DNA from: Synergistaceae bacterium
GTDB lineage: Bacteria > Synergistota > Synergistia > Synergistales > Aminobacteriaceae
DNA: 38,212 nucleotides
Assembly (NCBI GenBank): GCA_017449415.1
Contig: JAFSJO010000051.1
Coordinates: 1-38,212 of the forward strand
Reading direction: 5' to 3'
In this document: in pieces, positions 26,853 through 34,183 of the stretch
Numbering within the stretch: position 1 is the first letter of the stretch
Layout of the letters: each line of letters opens with the position of its first letter
Notes under the pieces: generated by a model
What the model was told of the DNA's origin: nothing
Database searches by the model: none
What the model saw: only the letters and a program-made list of their open reading frames with translations
Position numbers and translations under genes: made by a program

Positions 26853-27728
26853 ATGAAAAATTTTGCTGTGAAAGGCGCGTTGCTCTTGGTTGGGGTCGTG
26901 CTGCTGCTGACGCTTCCGTTCTCGTTCTATGTGGTCGGCCCGAATGAATACGCGGCTGTCTTCAAGTTCGGGAAGATCGTGAGGGTCGAGGACACCCCGG
27001 GGATCAAGTACAAAGTTCCGTCCGTTCACACCGTTCAATATATCTCGAAGAAGCTTCATCTCTATGACATTCCGCGCTCGGGGGTCATCACGAAGGACAA
27101 GAAGTCCATGATTGCCGACAACTATGTAACGTGGCGGGTCGTCGATCCCGTGAAGTACATTCAGACCCTCAACGCCATCGAGCCTCGCGCACGCGAACGA
27201 ATCGAAGCCGCCGTCTACAACGCAATCAAGAACGTGATCTCGTCAATGACTCAGGACGAAGTCATCGAAGCCCGGGGCGGGAAGCTCTCGACGAAGATTG
27301 CCGAGGACTCAAACTCTGACATCGGCATGTATGGGATCATGATAGTGCAAACGGAGATGAAAGCTCTCGACCTCCCGGACGACAACAAGTCCGCCGTATA
27401 CGAGCGCATGATATCGGAGCGTCAGAACATCGCCGCGTCGTACACCGCCGAGGGGAACTCCGAAGCTCAAAAGATCCGCAACAGAACAGACAGAGAAGCA
27501 GCCATCAAGTCCGCCGAAGCCGAACAGAAAGCCGCCGTGTTGATCGCCGAGGGCGAAGCTCAGTACATGAAAATATTACAGAGCGCCTACGACACGCCGG
27601 AAAAAGCGGAGTTTTATAATTTCCTGCGTTCGCTTGACGCTCTGAAGAAGTCAATGAAAGGTAAAGGCGAAAAGGTTATTATCCTCGATAAAAATTCGTC
27701 TCTCGGAAAAATTCTCTACAGCGAGTGA
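26853..27728 (+). CDS. hflC: HflC-like SPFH/prohibitin-domain membrane protein
   Basis: A 291-residue partner of HflK. It has one N-terminal membrane helix (about 7-26) and the SPFH domain (VVGPNEYAAVFKFGKIVRV, DTPGIKYKVPSVHTVQ, WRVVDPVKYIQTL). A helical part is rich in AEGNSEAQKIRNRTDREA, the motif typical of HflC. It ends with LDKNSSLGKILYSE. The first ATG in frame (26835) overlaps the SGNH gene. ATG 26853 lies 7 nt after GAGAGGTGA and gives the expected N-terminus. It is the last gene of the hflK-SGNH-hflC unit, and a heptad array follows the stop. Confidence 0.9.
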   Translation: MKNFAVKGALLLVGVVLLLTLPFSFYVVGPNEYAAVFKFGKIVRVEDTPGIKYKVPSVHTVQYISKKLHLYDIPRSGVITKDKKSMIADNYVTWRVVDPVKYIQTLNAIEPRARERIEAAVYNAIKNVISSMTQDEVIEARGGKLSTKIAEDSNSDIGMYGIMIVQTEMKALDLPDDNKSAVYERMISERQNIAASYTAEGNSEAQKIRNRTDREAAIKSAEAEQKAAVLIAEGEAQYMKILQSAYDTPEKAEFYNFLRSLDALKKSMKGKGEKVIILDKNSSLGKILYSE

Positions 27729-27732
27729 AAGA

Positions 27733-27767
27733 CTTCCTAACCCCTCACTCCTAACTCCTCACCCCTC
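27733..27767 (-). repeat. Heptad array D (5 units, purine strand minus)
   Basis: On the minus strand: TGAGGGG, TGAGGAG, TTAGGAG, TGAGGGG, TTAGGAA. It fills the gap between the convergent stops of hflC (27726-27728) and the channel gene (27769-27771), beginning one base from the latter as in array B. No matching opposite arm is seen, so it is a half-site. Confidence 0.87.
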
Positions 27768-27768
27768 A

Positions 27769-28866
27769 CTATTTCTTGTTCCCCATTACCTCGGAGTAAT
27801 TGTCTCGAACAAGACACACGACCTTCGCAGGCAGCTTCACGATCGTGTCCTGAGCTGGCGCGACCGTCGAGACCCACTCGGAGACGGGAATATTTTTCCA
27901 GTTGTCGCCCTCCGGCGGCGTGATCGTTGCTATTGGGATCGCGTCATGTTCGCGGAAGTGATCGAAGAGTTCTTTGACCGTCTTGCCGTCGAACTCCTCA
28001 GTTGCATCGAACGAAGCAAAGCTGTGTCCGTCGTCAGCCGTCGAGAGAACGTCGCGAATAAATGCCGAGATCCCCTCGTTATGCGTACACATTGCCGTTA
28101 TGTCGGCGATCAGGCTGTCGGTGTACAGAATGTCATCGACATGAGCGTAGCGCGCGTAACGTTCGTTCTCGGGGTCGTGAAGCTCCATCACCGTATACAC
28201 GTCCGGCGCAATAGCCTCGATGGCCAGACCCGTCAGTATCGTGTGCGAGTCGTCGTCGCCGTAGTCCGGGTCTCCGAGAATGATCGCACCCTGAGCTTTC
28301 TCAACTCCGCCCTTGATTAAAGCCTCGCGCTCGGACGGGTTGCCTTGAACGTAGAAGACGCTCGCGTCTAAATTGTTGGGACGGTCTTTAGCTATCAATG
28401 CCACCTGACGGCTGGAGGCTATCAGCTCGCGAATCAGATAAGGCCCGCGGCCGTTCCACCCACATATCAGGACATGACCTTCATATTTGCAGTTGTTTAT
28501 CCCCATCATCTCCCCTAACATTTTTCTAAGCTGGCTGTTTATGAGCCTCTGCATGACCTCCGCGAAGACAACTCCGAACAGAGCCACGCCGAAAATCGAC
28601 AAAAGAAATACTATGATCCTCCCGCCGAACGTCCTCGGTGAAGACGCAAACTCGCCCTGACCGATCAGCGTGAACAGGACGCTCCACAACGAGTCGAGAT
28701 ACGAGCCTGTGAAGTTCTTCTCCTGCCACCACACGAGCAGCGCGCAGCCGAACAGCAGGCCAAGAAACAGCGCCGTTGATCCCAGAAGCCTATGCTTGAA
28801 TTTCTTTGAGAACGCAATCCCGCGCTTCGCATTCTTGACCGTCTTAACAAATTTTTTTGCCGACAT
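27769..28866 (-). CDS. Ion channel with RCK/TrkA-N domain and atypical selectivity filter
   Basis: A 365-residue, two-helix channel with a regulatory domain. The first helix is near 29-47, the pore region near 57-75 and the second helix near 83-103. A Rossmann RCK domain follows, with VLICGWNGRGPYLIREL at 132-148. The filter position reads TLIGQGE (66-72) in place of the potassium signature TVGYGD. Ion preference is therefore uncertain; K+ channels and the CASTOR/POLLUX-type channels are both possible models. The start lies 4 bp after the rpoD stop with no clear ribosome binding site, so it is probably translated by coupling to rpoD. It ends the cheV-to-rpoD gene run. Confidence 0.82.
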   Translation of the reverse strand: MSAKKFVKTVKNAKRGIAFSKKFKHRLLGSTALFLGLLFGCALLVWWQEKNFTGSYLDSLWSVLFTLIGQGEFASSPRTFGGRIIVFLLSIFGVALFGVVFAEVMQRLINSQLRKMLGEMMGINNCKYEGHVLICGWNGRGPYLIRELIASSRQVALIAKDRPNNLDASVFYVQGNPSEREALIKGGVEKAQGAIILGDPDYGDDDSHTILTGLAIEAIAPDVYTVMELHDPENERYARYAHVDDILYTDSLIADITAMCTHNEGISAFIRDVLSTADDGHSFASFDATEEFDGKTVKELFDHFREHDAIPIATITPPEGDNWKNIPVSEWVSTVAPAQDTIVKLPAKVVCLVRDNYSEVMGNKK

Positions 28867-28870
28867 CGCT

Positions 28871-30151
28871 CTAGTCCAAAAAGTCTTTTAATCTCTTGCT
28901 GGGCTGTCGAAGTTTTCGCAGTGCCTTGGCCTCTATCTGTCTTATTCTCTCGCGAGTTACGTTGAACTTCTTGCCGACCTCTTCGAGCGTGTAGGAGTGT
29001 CCGTCCTCGAGTCCGAACCTGAAGTGCAAAACCTCGCGTTCGCGTTCCGTGAGCGTGTCGAGCATGTCTTCAATCTGCTCATGCAACAGATGACCCGCTG
29101 CGGCCTCGTCCGGGCTTGGGAGGTCATGATCCTCTATGAAGTCCCCGAGCTGGCTGTCCTCTTCCTCGCCTATGGGGGTCTCCAGCGACACAGGGAGCTG
29201 AGATATCCGGCGGATCTCCTCGACCCTCGAAGGGTCTATGCCCATTCGTTTCGCAATCTCTTCGTCGGACGGCTCGCGCCCAAGCTCCTGCACCAACAGA
29301 CGCGACACCCTCACCATCTTATTAATCGTCTCGACCATGTGAACCGGCACTCGGATAGTCCGAGCCTGGTCAGCTATCGCTCGCGTGATTGCCTGACGTA
29401 TCCACCACGTTGCGTAGGTGCTGAACTTGAAGCCGCGTCGGTAATCGAACTTTTCAACGGCTCTGATCAGTCCGAGGTTGCCCTCCTGAATGAGGTCGAG
29501 GAACAACATTCCGCGCCCGATATATTTCTTCGCGATGCTCACGACAAGTCGCAGGTTCGCGTCAATCAGCCTCTGCTTGGCCTCTTCGTCGCCGGCTTCC
29601 ATTCGCTTGGCGAGTTCAACCTCTTCGGCGGCTGTGAGCAGTGAGACCTTGCCGATCTCCCTGAGATACATTCTCACCGGGTCAGTCAGCGGGATATCGT
29701 CGAGCTTGGCGAGTTCGCTGTCAATCGTTGGGATAAACTCTTCGCGCGAATCTGACGGAGCTGGGATCTTGCTGATGTTCGCCTTGTCGACGAGGTCGAT
29801 GCCCATCTCCTGAAGGTTCATGAATATGCTGTCGAGCGTATCCGCGTCCCAATTCTCTATCGGTATGTGATGCTCTATATCATCGTTGGTTACGTAACCA
29901 CGGCGGCGGCTCTCGCTCAAAAGTCCCTCAACTCCCGTAGCGTCGTCCGGATCCGCTTCATCTTCTCTGTCCATTTCATCATCAGTGTTAGCTCCTGCTA
30001 TATCGTCCATGGTCGGATCGGCATCTTCAAACTCCTTGTCGAGGTTGTCGTCATCAAATTCGGAGTTGATATCATTTTCGAGCGCGACAGGCTCAACCTC
30101 TTTAGTCTTTTTCTTTCTCTCTTTCTTTTTTCTTTCAGCCAAAGTTTTCAT
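28871..30151 (-). CDS. rpoD: Primary RNA polymerase sigma factor (sigma70)
   Basis: A 426-residue housekeeping sigma factor. An acidic, divergent N-terminus (about 20-75) precedes region 1.2 ([21 protein letters not shown]), region 2 ([29 protein letters not shown] then the [19 protein letters not shown] block), region 3 and region 4.2 ([21 protein letters not shown]). The [13 protein letters not shown] block marks a primary sigma. AAAGGAG ends only two bases before ATG 30151, which is very close; a TTG three codons later has spacing 11 and may be the true start. No dnaG precedes it. It lies between an unknown gene and the channel gene in a cheV-led run. TATAAT-like boxes in this window fit its expected specificity. 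Confidence 0.97.
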   Translation of the reverse strand: MKTLAERKKKERKKKTKEVEPVALENDINSEFDDDNLDKEFEDADPTMDDIAGANTDDEMDREDEADPDDATGVEGLLSESRRRGYVTNDDIEHHIPIENWDADTLDSIFMNLQEMGIDLVDKANISKIPAPSDSREEFIPTIDSELAKLDDIPLTDPVRMYLREIGKVSLLTAAEEVELAKRMEAGDEEAKQRLIDANLRLVVSIAKKYIGRGMLFLDLIQEGNLGLIRAVEKFDYRRGFKFSTYATWWIRQAITRAIADQARTIRVPVHMVETINKMVRVSRLLVQELGREPSDEEIAKRMGIDPSRVEEIRRISQLPVSLETPIGEEEDSQLGDFIEDHDLPSPDEAAAGHLLHEQIEDMLDTLTEREREVLHFRFGLEDGHSYTLEEVGKKFNVTRERIRQIEAKALRKLRQPSKRLKDFLD

Positions 30152-30160
30152 GTCTCCTTT

Positions 30161-30850
30161 CTAGTTTTGAGTGATAGTTATCGAGAGGCCGAAGAATGGC
30201 GGGAAATCAATTTGCGGCGAACCTCCGACGATCTCTCTCACGCCATCGTCCTCGATCTCCGAGATGATCTGGCTCGTTCGGATCGTATACGGGTCAGTGC
30301 CTTCGAGCTTGATGACGAACCTATCATAACCGAACTTCTCGGCGTAATACGATAGCTTCGGCGCGTGGACAATATTTCTCACGGCTTCGAGGAGCTTCGC
30401 GAGTCCCTTCAGATATTCCGAACAGTCGTAGAATGGATCGTCGCTCACGATTGCGATTGCCTTCATGCGCTTCACGAAGATGTCATCTCGCCACAGCGCA
30501 CACGTGGTTACGCCCATCATCAGCCCCTTGGCCGCTTCGAGCTTCACTACGGAGAGCATCAGAGCTTTCTCGATCTCGTCGGAGAAGCCAAAGATCATAA
30601 GGAACCCGAGGTTGAAAAAATTCTCAGGCTCATGACGGAAAAATCTCTCGCGCGGAAGATTGCCGACACACCCCACAGTAGGCGAGGCCAAGAACAGGAA
30701 CTCGCTGTTCATATCCATGGACGAGGCGGCGATGCTCTCTAGCGCACTGTCAAAAAATCTGTTGACCGAGACGGGCGTGTAGTCCCTGCCATACGGAAAC
30801 CACGGCGGGATCTCTACGTTTATCTCCGCGCTCCAAAAAGGTAAATACAA
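30161..30850 (-). CDS. Hypothetical protein between cheV and rpoD
   Basis: Not recognised. From TTG 30850 (12 nt after GGAGG) it encodes 229 residues starting MYLPFWSAEINVEIPPWFPYG. A longer ATG frame from 30907 would overlap cheV by 56 bp and give a charged, unlikely N-terminus. The sequence is rich in aromatic residues and looks globular. No signal peptide or clear membrane span is seen. It contains LFLASPTVGCVGNLPRERFFRHEPENFFNLGF in the middle and ends PQIDFPPFFGLSITITQN. The gene begins just past the cheV stop and ends 9 bp before rpoD, so it is probably co-transcribed with both. No function is proposed. Confidence 0.7.
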   Translation of the reverse strand: MYLPFWSAEINVEIPPWFPYGRDYTPVSVNRFFDSALESIAASSMDMNSEFLFLASPTVGCVGNLPRERFFRHEPENFFNLGFLMIFGFSDEIEKALMLSVVKLEAAKGLMMGVTTCALWRDDIFVKRMKAIAIVSDDPFYDCSEYLKGLAKLLEAVRNIVHAPKLSYYAEKFGYDRFVIKLEGTDPYTIRTSQIISEIEDDGVREIVGGSPQIDFPPFFGLSITITQN

Positions 30851-30851
30851 G

Positions 30852-31778
30852 TTAAGCTTTTTCCTCCGCTGCCTGCTTCTCTCTGATGACTTTAACGACG
30901 CACTCAACGAGCTGCGTGATCTCGGGCTTTGTTACCTGATAGTTGGCTCCGACGCTGGCGGCCTTGTTCTTGATGTCGTTGGCCATGATCGACGAGAAGA
31001 CTATGACAGGTATGTTCTTGGTCTCGGGGTTCTCTTTGATTCGTCTGGTGAGTGTCAGACCGTCAAGGCGCGGCATCTCAACGTCGGTGATGAGCAGGTC
31101 GCAGTGTTCGCCAGCTCCGGCTATCACATCATAGGCGACTTTGCCGTCCGGGCATATGTGAAGGTCAGTGAAGCCACTAGCCATCAAAGCGTCCTCAACC
31201 TGCTTGCGGATAAGCGGCGAGTCCTCCGCGACAATAATATGATAGTCGCCCGGGTGTCCAACGCCTTCCATCATGGCCACGGCCTTTCCGGGGTCTCCGC
31301 TGTGCTGAATGACGAGCTGCGGGCTGATTGTCTGAACGATCGCTTCATAGTCGAGCAACAGGACATTGCGCGAGTCTCTCTTGATAACGTAGAGTATCCA
31401 GTCTCCCAAATATTTTCCCGTCATGCTTGCGTCGAGGTCTTCGGATTTTATTCTGTAAATTCTTTCGACCGCATCAACGACGAAGCCCAGCTTGACCTCG
31501 TTGAACTCGGCGATAATGACCTTGCTCTGCTCCATCGGCGTAACGGGGGGGATCCCCAAGAAGATTCTCAGGTCGACCATCGGCAAGACCTCGCCTCTAA
31601 CCGACGTGATGCCGATAAGCGCGACCGGCGCGTCAGGTATCGAACGCACACCCGGCCAGCGTAAAATTTCGCGGGTTTTATCAACGTTGATAGCGAAAGA
31701 CTGATCGCCGAGGACGAACACGACCAACTGCCATTCATTCGTTCCGACTTCAGTCGTTACTTTTTTGACTTCCTGCAT
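30852..31778 (-). CDS. cheV: CheV-type chemotaxis coupling protein with receiver domain
   Basis: A 308-residue protein with a CheW domain (about 14-155; features VFVLGDQSFAINVDKTREIL and LIGITSVRGEVLPMVDLR) followed by a response-regulator receiver domain (about 178-300). The receiver has acidic residues E185 and D186, the phospho-acceptor D232 in LLITDVEMPRLDG, a Ser in VIVFSS, and K284 in VTKPE. CheV couples chemoreceptors to CheA, and phosphorylation of its receiver tunes adaptation. GGAGG lies 13 nt before ATG 31778, a longish spacing. It heads a minus-strand run leading into rpoD. No other chemotaxis or flagellar gene is in the window. Confidence 0.93.
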   Translation of the reverse strand: MQEVKKVTTEVGTNEWQLVVFVLGDQSFAINVDKTREILRWPGVRSIPDAPVALIGITSVRGEVLPMVDLRIFLGIPPVTPMEQSKVIIAEFNEVKLGFVVDAVERIYRIKSEDLDASMTGKYLGDWILYVIKRDSRNVLLLDYEAIVQTISPQLVIQHSGDPGKAVAMMEGVGHPGDYHIIVAEDSPLIRKQVEDALMASGFTDLHICPDGKVAYDVIAGAGEHCDLLITDVEMPRLDGLTLTRRIKENPETKNIPVIVFSSIMANDIKNKAASVGANYQVTKPEITQLVECVVKVIREKQAAEEKA

Positions 31779-31873
31779 TTTTCTATTAAGGCCTCCGCTT
31801 TTATTTAATTAAAGCTGACATGTGCGTATATCTTATCACATTTGGCACCGTTAAGAGCCGCCGTCTTTCGTTG

Positions 31874-31882
31874 TGTTATAAT
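31874..31882 (+). promoter_or_regulatory. Extended -10 promoter of the pseudopilin genes
   Basis: TGTTATAAT (TG-n-TATAAT) lies 48 nt before the gspG-like start, in the 150-bp divergent region with cheV. The TG extension can replace a weak -35. Confidence 0.55.
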
Positions 31883-31929
31883 CGGCGCGTGCAGACCACT
31901 TAATAATTTATGCAGGAGGATTTGAAAGA

Positions 31930-32343
31930 ATGAAAAAACGTTCGGGATTTACGCTGATCGAAATCATGGTCGTCGTTGTCATCTTGGGACTGTTGGCGGC
32001 TCTGGTCGTTCCCAACATCGGCAGCAACGTCTCCGAAGCTCAGAGGACGGCCGCACGGACTCAGATCGGCCAGCTTGAACAGACTCTTCAGATGTATCAT
32101 CTTCACAATGGATTTTATCCCAGCACACAGCAGGGGCTTGAAGCCCTCGTTACAGCTCCGTCGACCTCGCCAGTCCCCAGACGCTACCAGCAGGGCGGCT
32201 ACATGAAGAAAGTTCCCGAAGACCCTTGGGGCAATCCCTACGTCTATCGCAACCAGAACGGCCGGCCGGTCATAATCAGCTACGGGCCTGACGGTGAAGA
32301 GGGCGGCGAAGGAGTCAACGCTGACATAACCAACGAGGATTAA
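31930..32343 (+). CDS. Type II secretion GspG-like major pseudopilin
   Basis: A 137-residue class III prepilin-like protein. The prepilin peptidase site is RSG|FTLIEIMVVVVILGLLAALVVP, with Glu at mature position 5. The C-terminal half has the GspG pattern NGFYPSTQQGLEALV, PEDPWGNPYVYRNQ and SYGPDGEEGGEG, including acidic residues where GspG binds calcium. GGAGG precedes ATG 31930. A second pseudopilin follows 6 bp after the stop. No secretion ATPase, platform or secretin gene is present, so the rest of the machine must be elsewhere. Confidence 0.92.
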   Translation: MKKRSGFTLIEIMVVVVILGLLAALVVPNIGSNVSEAQRTAARTQIGQLEQTLQMYHLHNGFYPSTQQGLEALVTAPSTSPVPRRYQQGGYMKKVPEDPWGNPYVYRNQNGRPVIISYGPDGEEGGEGVNADITNED

Positions 32344-32348
32344 AATTT

Positions 32349-32858
32349 TTGAAGCGAAGAGCTTTCACTTTAATCGAAATTCTTCTTGTGCTGTCGATCG
32401 TGGGACTGATGGCCGGGGTTGCTATTCCGAGGCTGTCATTTTACTTTGAGCCTCCCGCCGCAGTCCTGCAACGCGCAATCGAAGAAGCCGGAGATAAAGC
32501 CCTTTCCGGGATCCCCGTGAGACTTTCAATAAAGAGCGAGGGAACCTCAAGAAGGGGCTATATTTTTGCCGAAGCCCTCGTCAAGCGTGAAGTTGAAGCG
32601 GACAGCCTCAGCGCGTTCCTTGGGACGAACGTCAACCGCCCCGTCGTGCTTGAATGGCAGAAGCTGAACATGAAAAATCTCCCGGACTCGAGCGGCTGGA
32701 GGTTCGAGCCGGAAGTTATAAATTTCTATTCTGATGGCTCGTGTACGCCGGCGAAAATCTCGTGGGAAAATCCCGACACATCTCCGACAGGCTCACGAAA
32801 TATTGACGAGTATATCCTGACCGTAACAGGCTATTGCATGAAGACGAGTGAGGAGTGA
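32349..32858 (+). CDS. Second prepilin-like protein (GspH-type)
   Basis: A 169-residue protein with the prepilin N-terminus RRA|FTLIEILLVLSIVGLMAGVAIP and then a mostly beta-rich, poorly conserved domain. This is the pattern of minor pseudopilins such as GspH; the exact subtype is uncertain. It starts at TTG 32349 with a GAGGA inside the end of the previous gene. The last two codons (Glu-Glu) and the TGA stop are formed by the first heptads of array E, so the C-terminus may have been altered by insertion of the repeat. Confidence 0.78.
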   Translation: MKRRAFTLIEILLVLSIVGLMAGVAIPRLSFYFEPPAAVLQRAIEEAGDKALSGIPVRLSIKSEGTSRRGYIFAEALVKREVEADSLSAFLGTNVNRPVVLEWQKLNMKNLPDSSGWRFEPEVINFYSDGSCTPAKISWENPDTSPTGSRNIDEYILTVTGYCMKTSEE

Positions 32859-32883
32859 GGAGTTAGGGGTGAGGAGTTAGGAG
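32849..32883 (+). repeat. Heptad array E, left arm (5 units, purine strand plus)
   Basis: TGAGGAG, TGAGGAG, TTAGGGG, TGAGGAG, TTAGGAG. The first unit codes for the last residues of the pseudopilin and the second contains its stop codon. Confidence 0.88.
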
Positions 32884-32916
32884 TTATTTTTTTAATCCCT
32901 AATTCCTAATCCCTAA
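32863..32916. other. Heptad hairpin between convergent genes
   Basis: Arms 32863-32886 and 32893-32916 pair at 22 of 24 positions (three wobbles) around a loop of six T. The hairpin lies between the stops of the pseudopilin and the MacA-like gene and could act as a bidirectional stop of transcription or as an mRNA end protector. It has the arm order of the 11277-11719 element but no gene between the arms. Confidence 0.65.
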
Positions 32917-32921
32917 TTTAT
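32894..32921 (-). repeat. Heptad array E, right arm (4 units, purine strand minus)
   Basis: On the minus strand: a degenerate ATAAATT holding the MacA-like TAA stop, then AGGGATT, AGGAATT and AGGGATT, in phase with TTAGGGA and TTAGGAA units. Confidence 0.82.
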
Positions 32922-34183
32922 CTCGGGCCTCCTCTGCCTGTCCCTGGTACTCTCGGTGCGCCGAATAATCCGCCTCTTGTCGTTGTCCCTGTCTTAGCCC
33001 CGGCTTGAGCATTAATCACAAGCTCCGTGCCCTCACGCAACACAGGCCGCTTGCCGTTCGACTTCTCCTCTTTAAGCTCCACCCACCTGTTATCAGACAC
33101 TCCAGTAACAATCTGAACCGGCCTCATCATGATGCCTTCGCGCTCTGGCCACACCGTACCCGACGAAAGAGTCTTCTTTTGGGTCAGGATCTCGCGGTCG
33201 AACGAAATCGTATTCAACAGAGCCTCGGGAGGCGTGAACCTCAGCGCAGCTACCGGGATCCTCAACACGTCGTTGGCTCGTGAGGTCTCGATCGAGACGT
33301 TGGCGGTCATGCCGGGCTTGAGCTTCAGCTCCGGGTTATCTACATGGATTATGACGGTGTAGGTTACGACGTTGTTGCTCGTGGTCGGAGCTATGCGAAC
33401 CTGCACGACCTTGCCGGCAAAATTTTCATCAGGGAACGCGTCAACCCGAAACGTAACGTTCTGACCCTCCGCGACTGTCCCGATGTCGGCCTCGTCGACC
33501 TGAGTCTCGATCTGCATTCGTGTCAAGTCCTCGGCGATCTTGAATAGCGTCGGAGTCTGAAGGCTCGCCGCGACGGTCTGACCCTCGTCAACCTGTCGAT
33601 CTATTACAACACCGTTGACGGGCGAAGTGATCTTCGTGTAGTTGAGGTTCGTTCGCGAACGTTCGACTGCCGCCTTGCCCTGCAGCACTCGGGACTTGGC
33701 CTCAGCGAGAGCGGCACGCTTCACCACTACATCAGTCTCGCTGGTATCGACCTCACTGCGTGCGATTAATTTCCTCTCGAAGAGTTCTTTGTTGCGTTTG
33801 TATTTACGCTCCGCGTCGGTCAACGATGCCTGAGCGCTCTTCACGGTTGCTTGATACACCGCGAGGCTTGCTTCCGACTCGCGCAATGAAAGCTCGGAGA
33901 CTGACGGATCGATCAGCGCGATCAGCTGCCCGGCTTTCACGACGGAGTTGAAGTCAACGTAAATCTCCTTGACGATCCCAGAGACCTGTGTCCCAATGTC
34001 AACAACGCTGATAGCGTTCAGCTCGCCCGTGGCCGTAACAGTCGAGACGATCTCGCCGCGCGTTATCTGTGATGTCGTCAGCCCGTACTGCACAGGCTCT
34101 TCGTGGAAGACGTAATAGTAAACTCCGAAGCCGACCCCGGCTATTATCGCGAGCAGAAATAATTTCTTCAGCCCTGCTATCAT
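32918..34183 (-). CDS. MacA/HlyD-type periplasmic adaptor of an efflux system
   Basis: A 421-residue membrane-fusion protein with an N-terminal anchor helix (about 6-26) and a lipoyl half VDIGTQVSGIVKEIYVDFNSVVKAGQLIA near 60-88. A coiled-coil hairpin lies near 95-180, the second lipoyl half reads ITSPVNGVVIDRQVDEGQTV, and beta-barrel and membrane-proximal domains follow. The closest pattern is MacA, which links a MacB-type ABC transporter to an outer-membrane channel. The C-terminus is a Gly/Arg-rich tail (TTTRGG...GRGGPR). ATG 34183 overlaps the PHP stop as ATGA and follows AAGGAG by 9 nt. No transporter or TolC gene follows; the gene ends against array E. Confidence 0.85.
   Translation of the reverse strand: MIAGLKKLFLLAIIAGVGFGVYYYVFHEEPVQYGLTTSQITRGEIVSTVTATGELNAISVVDIGTQVSGIVKEIYVDFNSVVKAGQLIALIDPSVSELSLRESEASLAVYQATVKSAQASLTDAERKYKRNKELFERKLIARSEVDTSETDVVVKRAALAEAKSRVLQGKAAVERSRTNLNYTKITSPVNGVVIDRQVDEGQTVAASLQTPTLFKIAEDLTRMQIETQVDEADIGTVAEGQNVTFRVDAFPDENFAGKVVQVRIAPTTSNNVVTYTVIIHVDNPELKLKPGMTANVSIETSRANDVLRIPVAALRFTPPEALLNTISFDREILTQKKTLSSGTVWPEREGIMMRPVQIVTGVSDNRWVELKEEKSNGKRPVLREGTELVINAQAGAKTGTTTRGGLFGAPRVPGTGRGGPR

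Noticed and set aside
32849-32921. Telomere-like TTAGGG repeats
   Set aside because: The period is seven, not six, and the arrays are internal to a bacterial chromosome.
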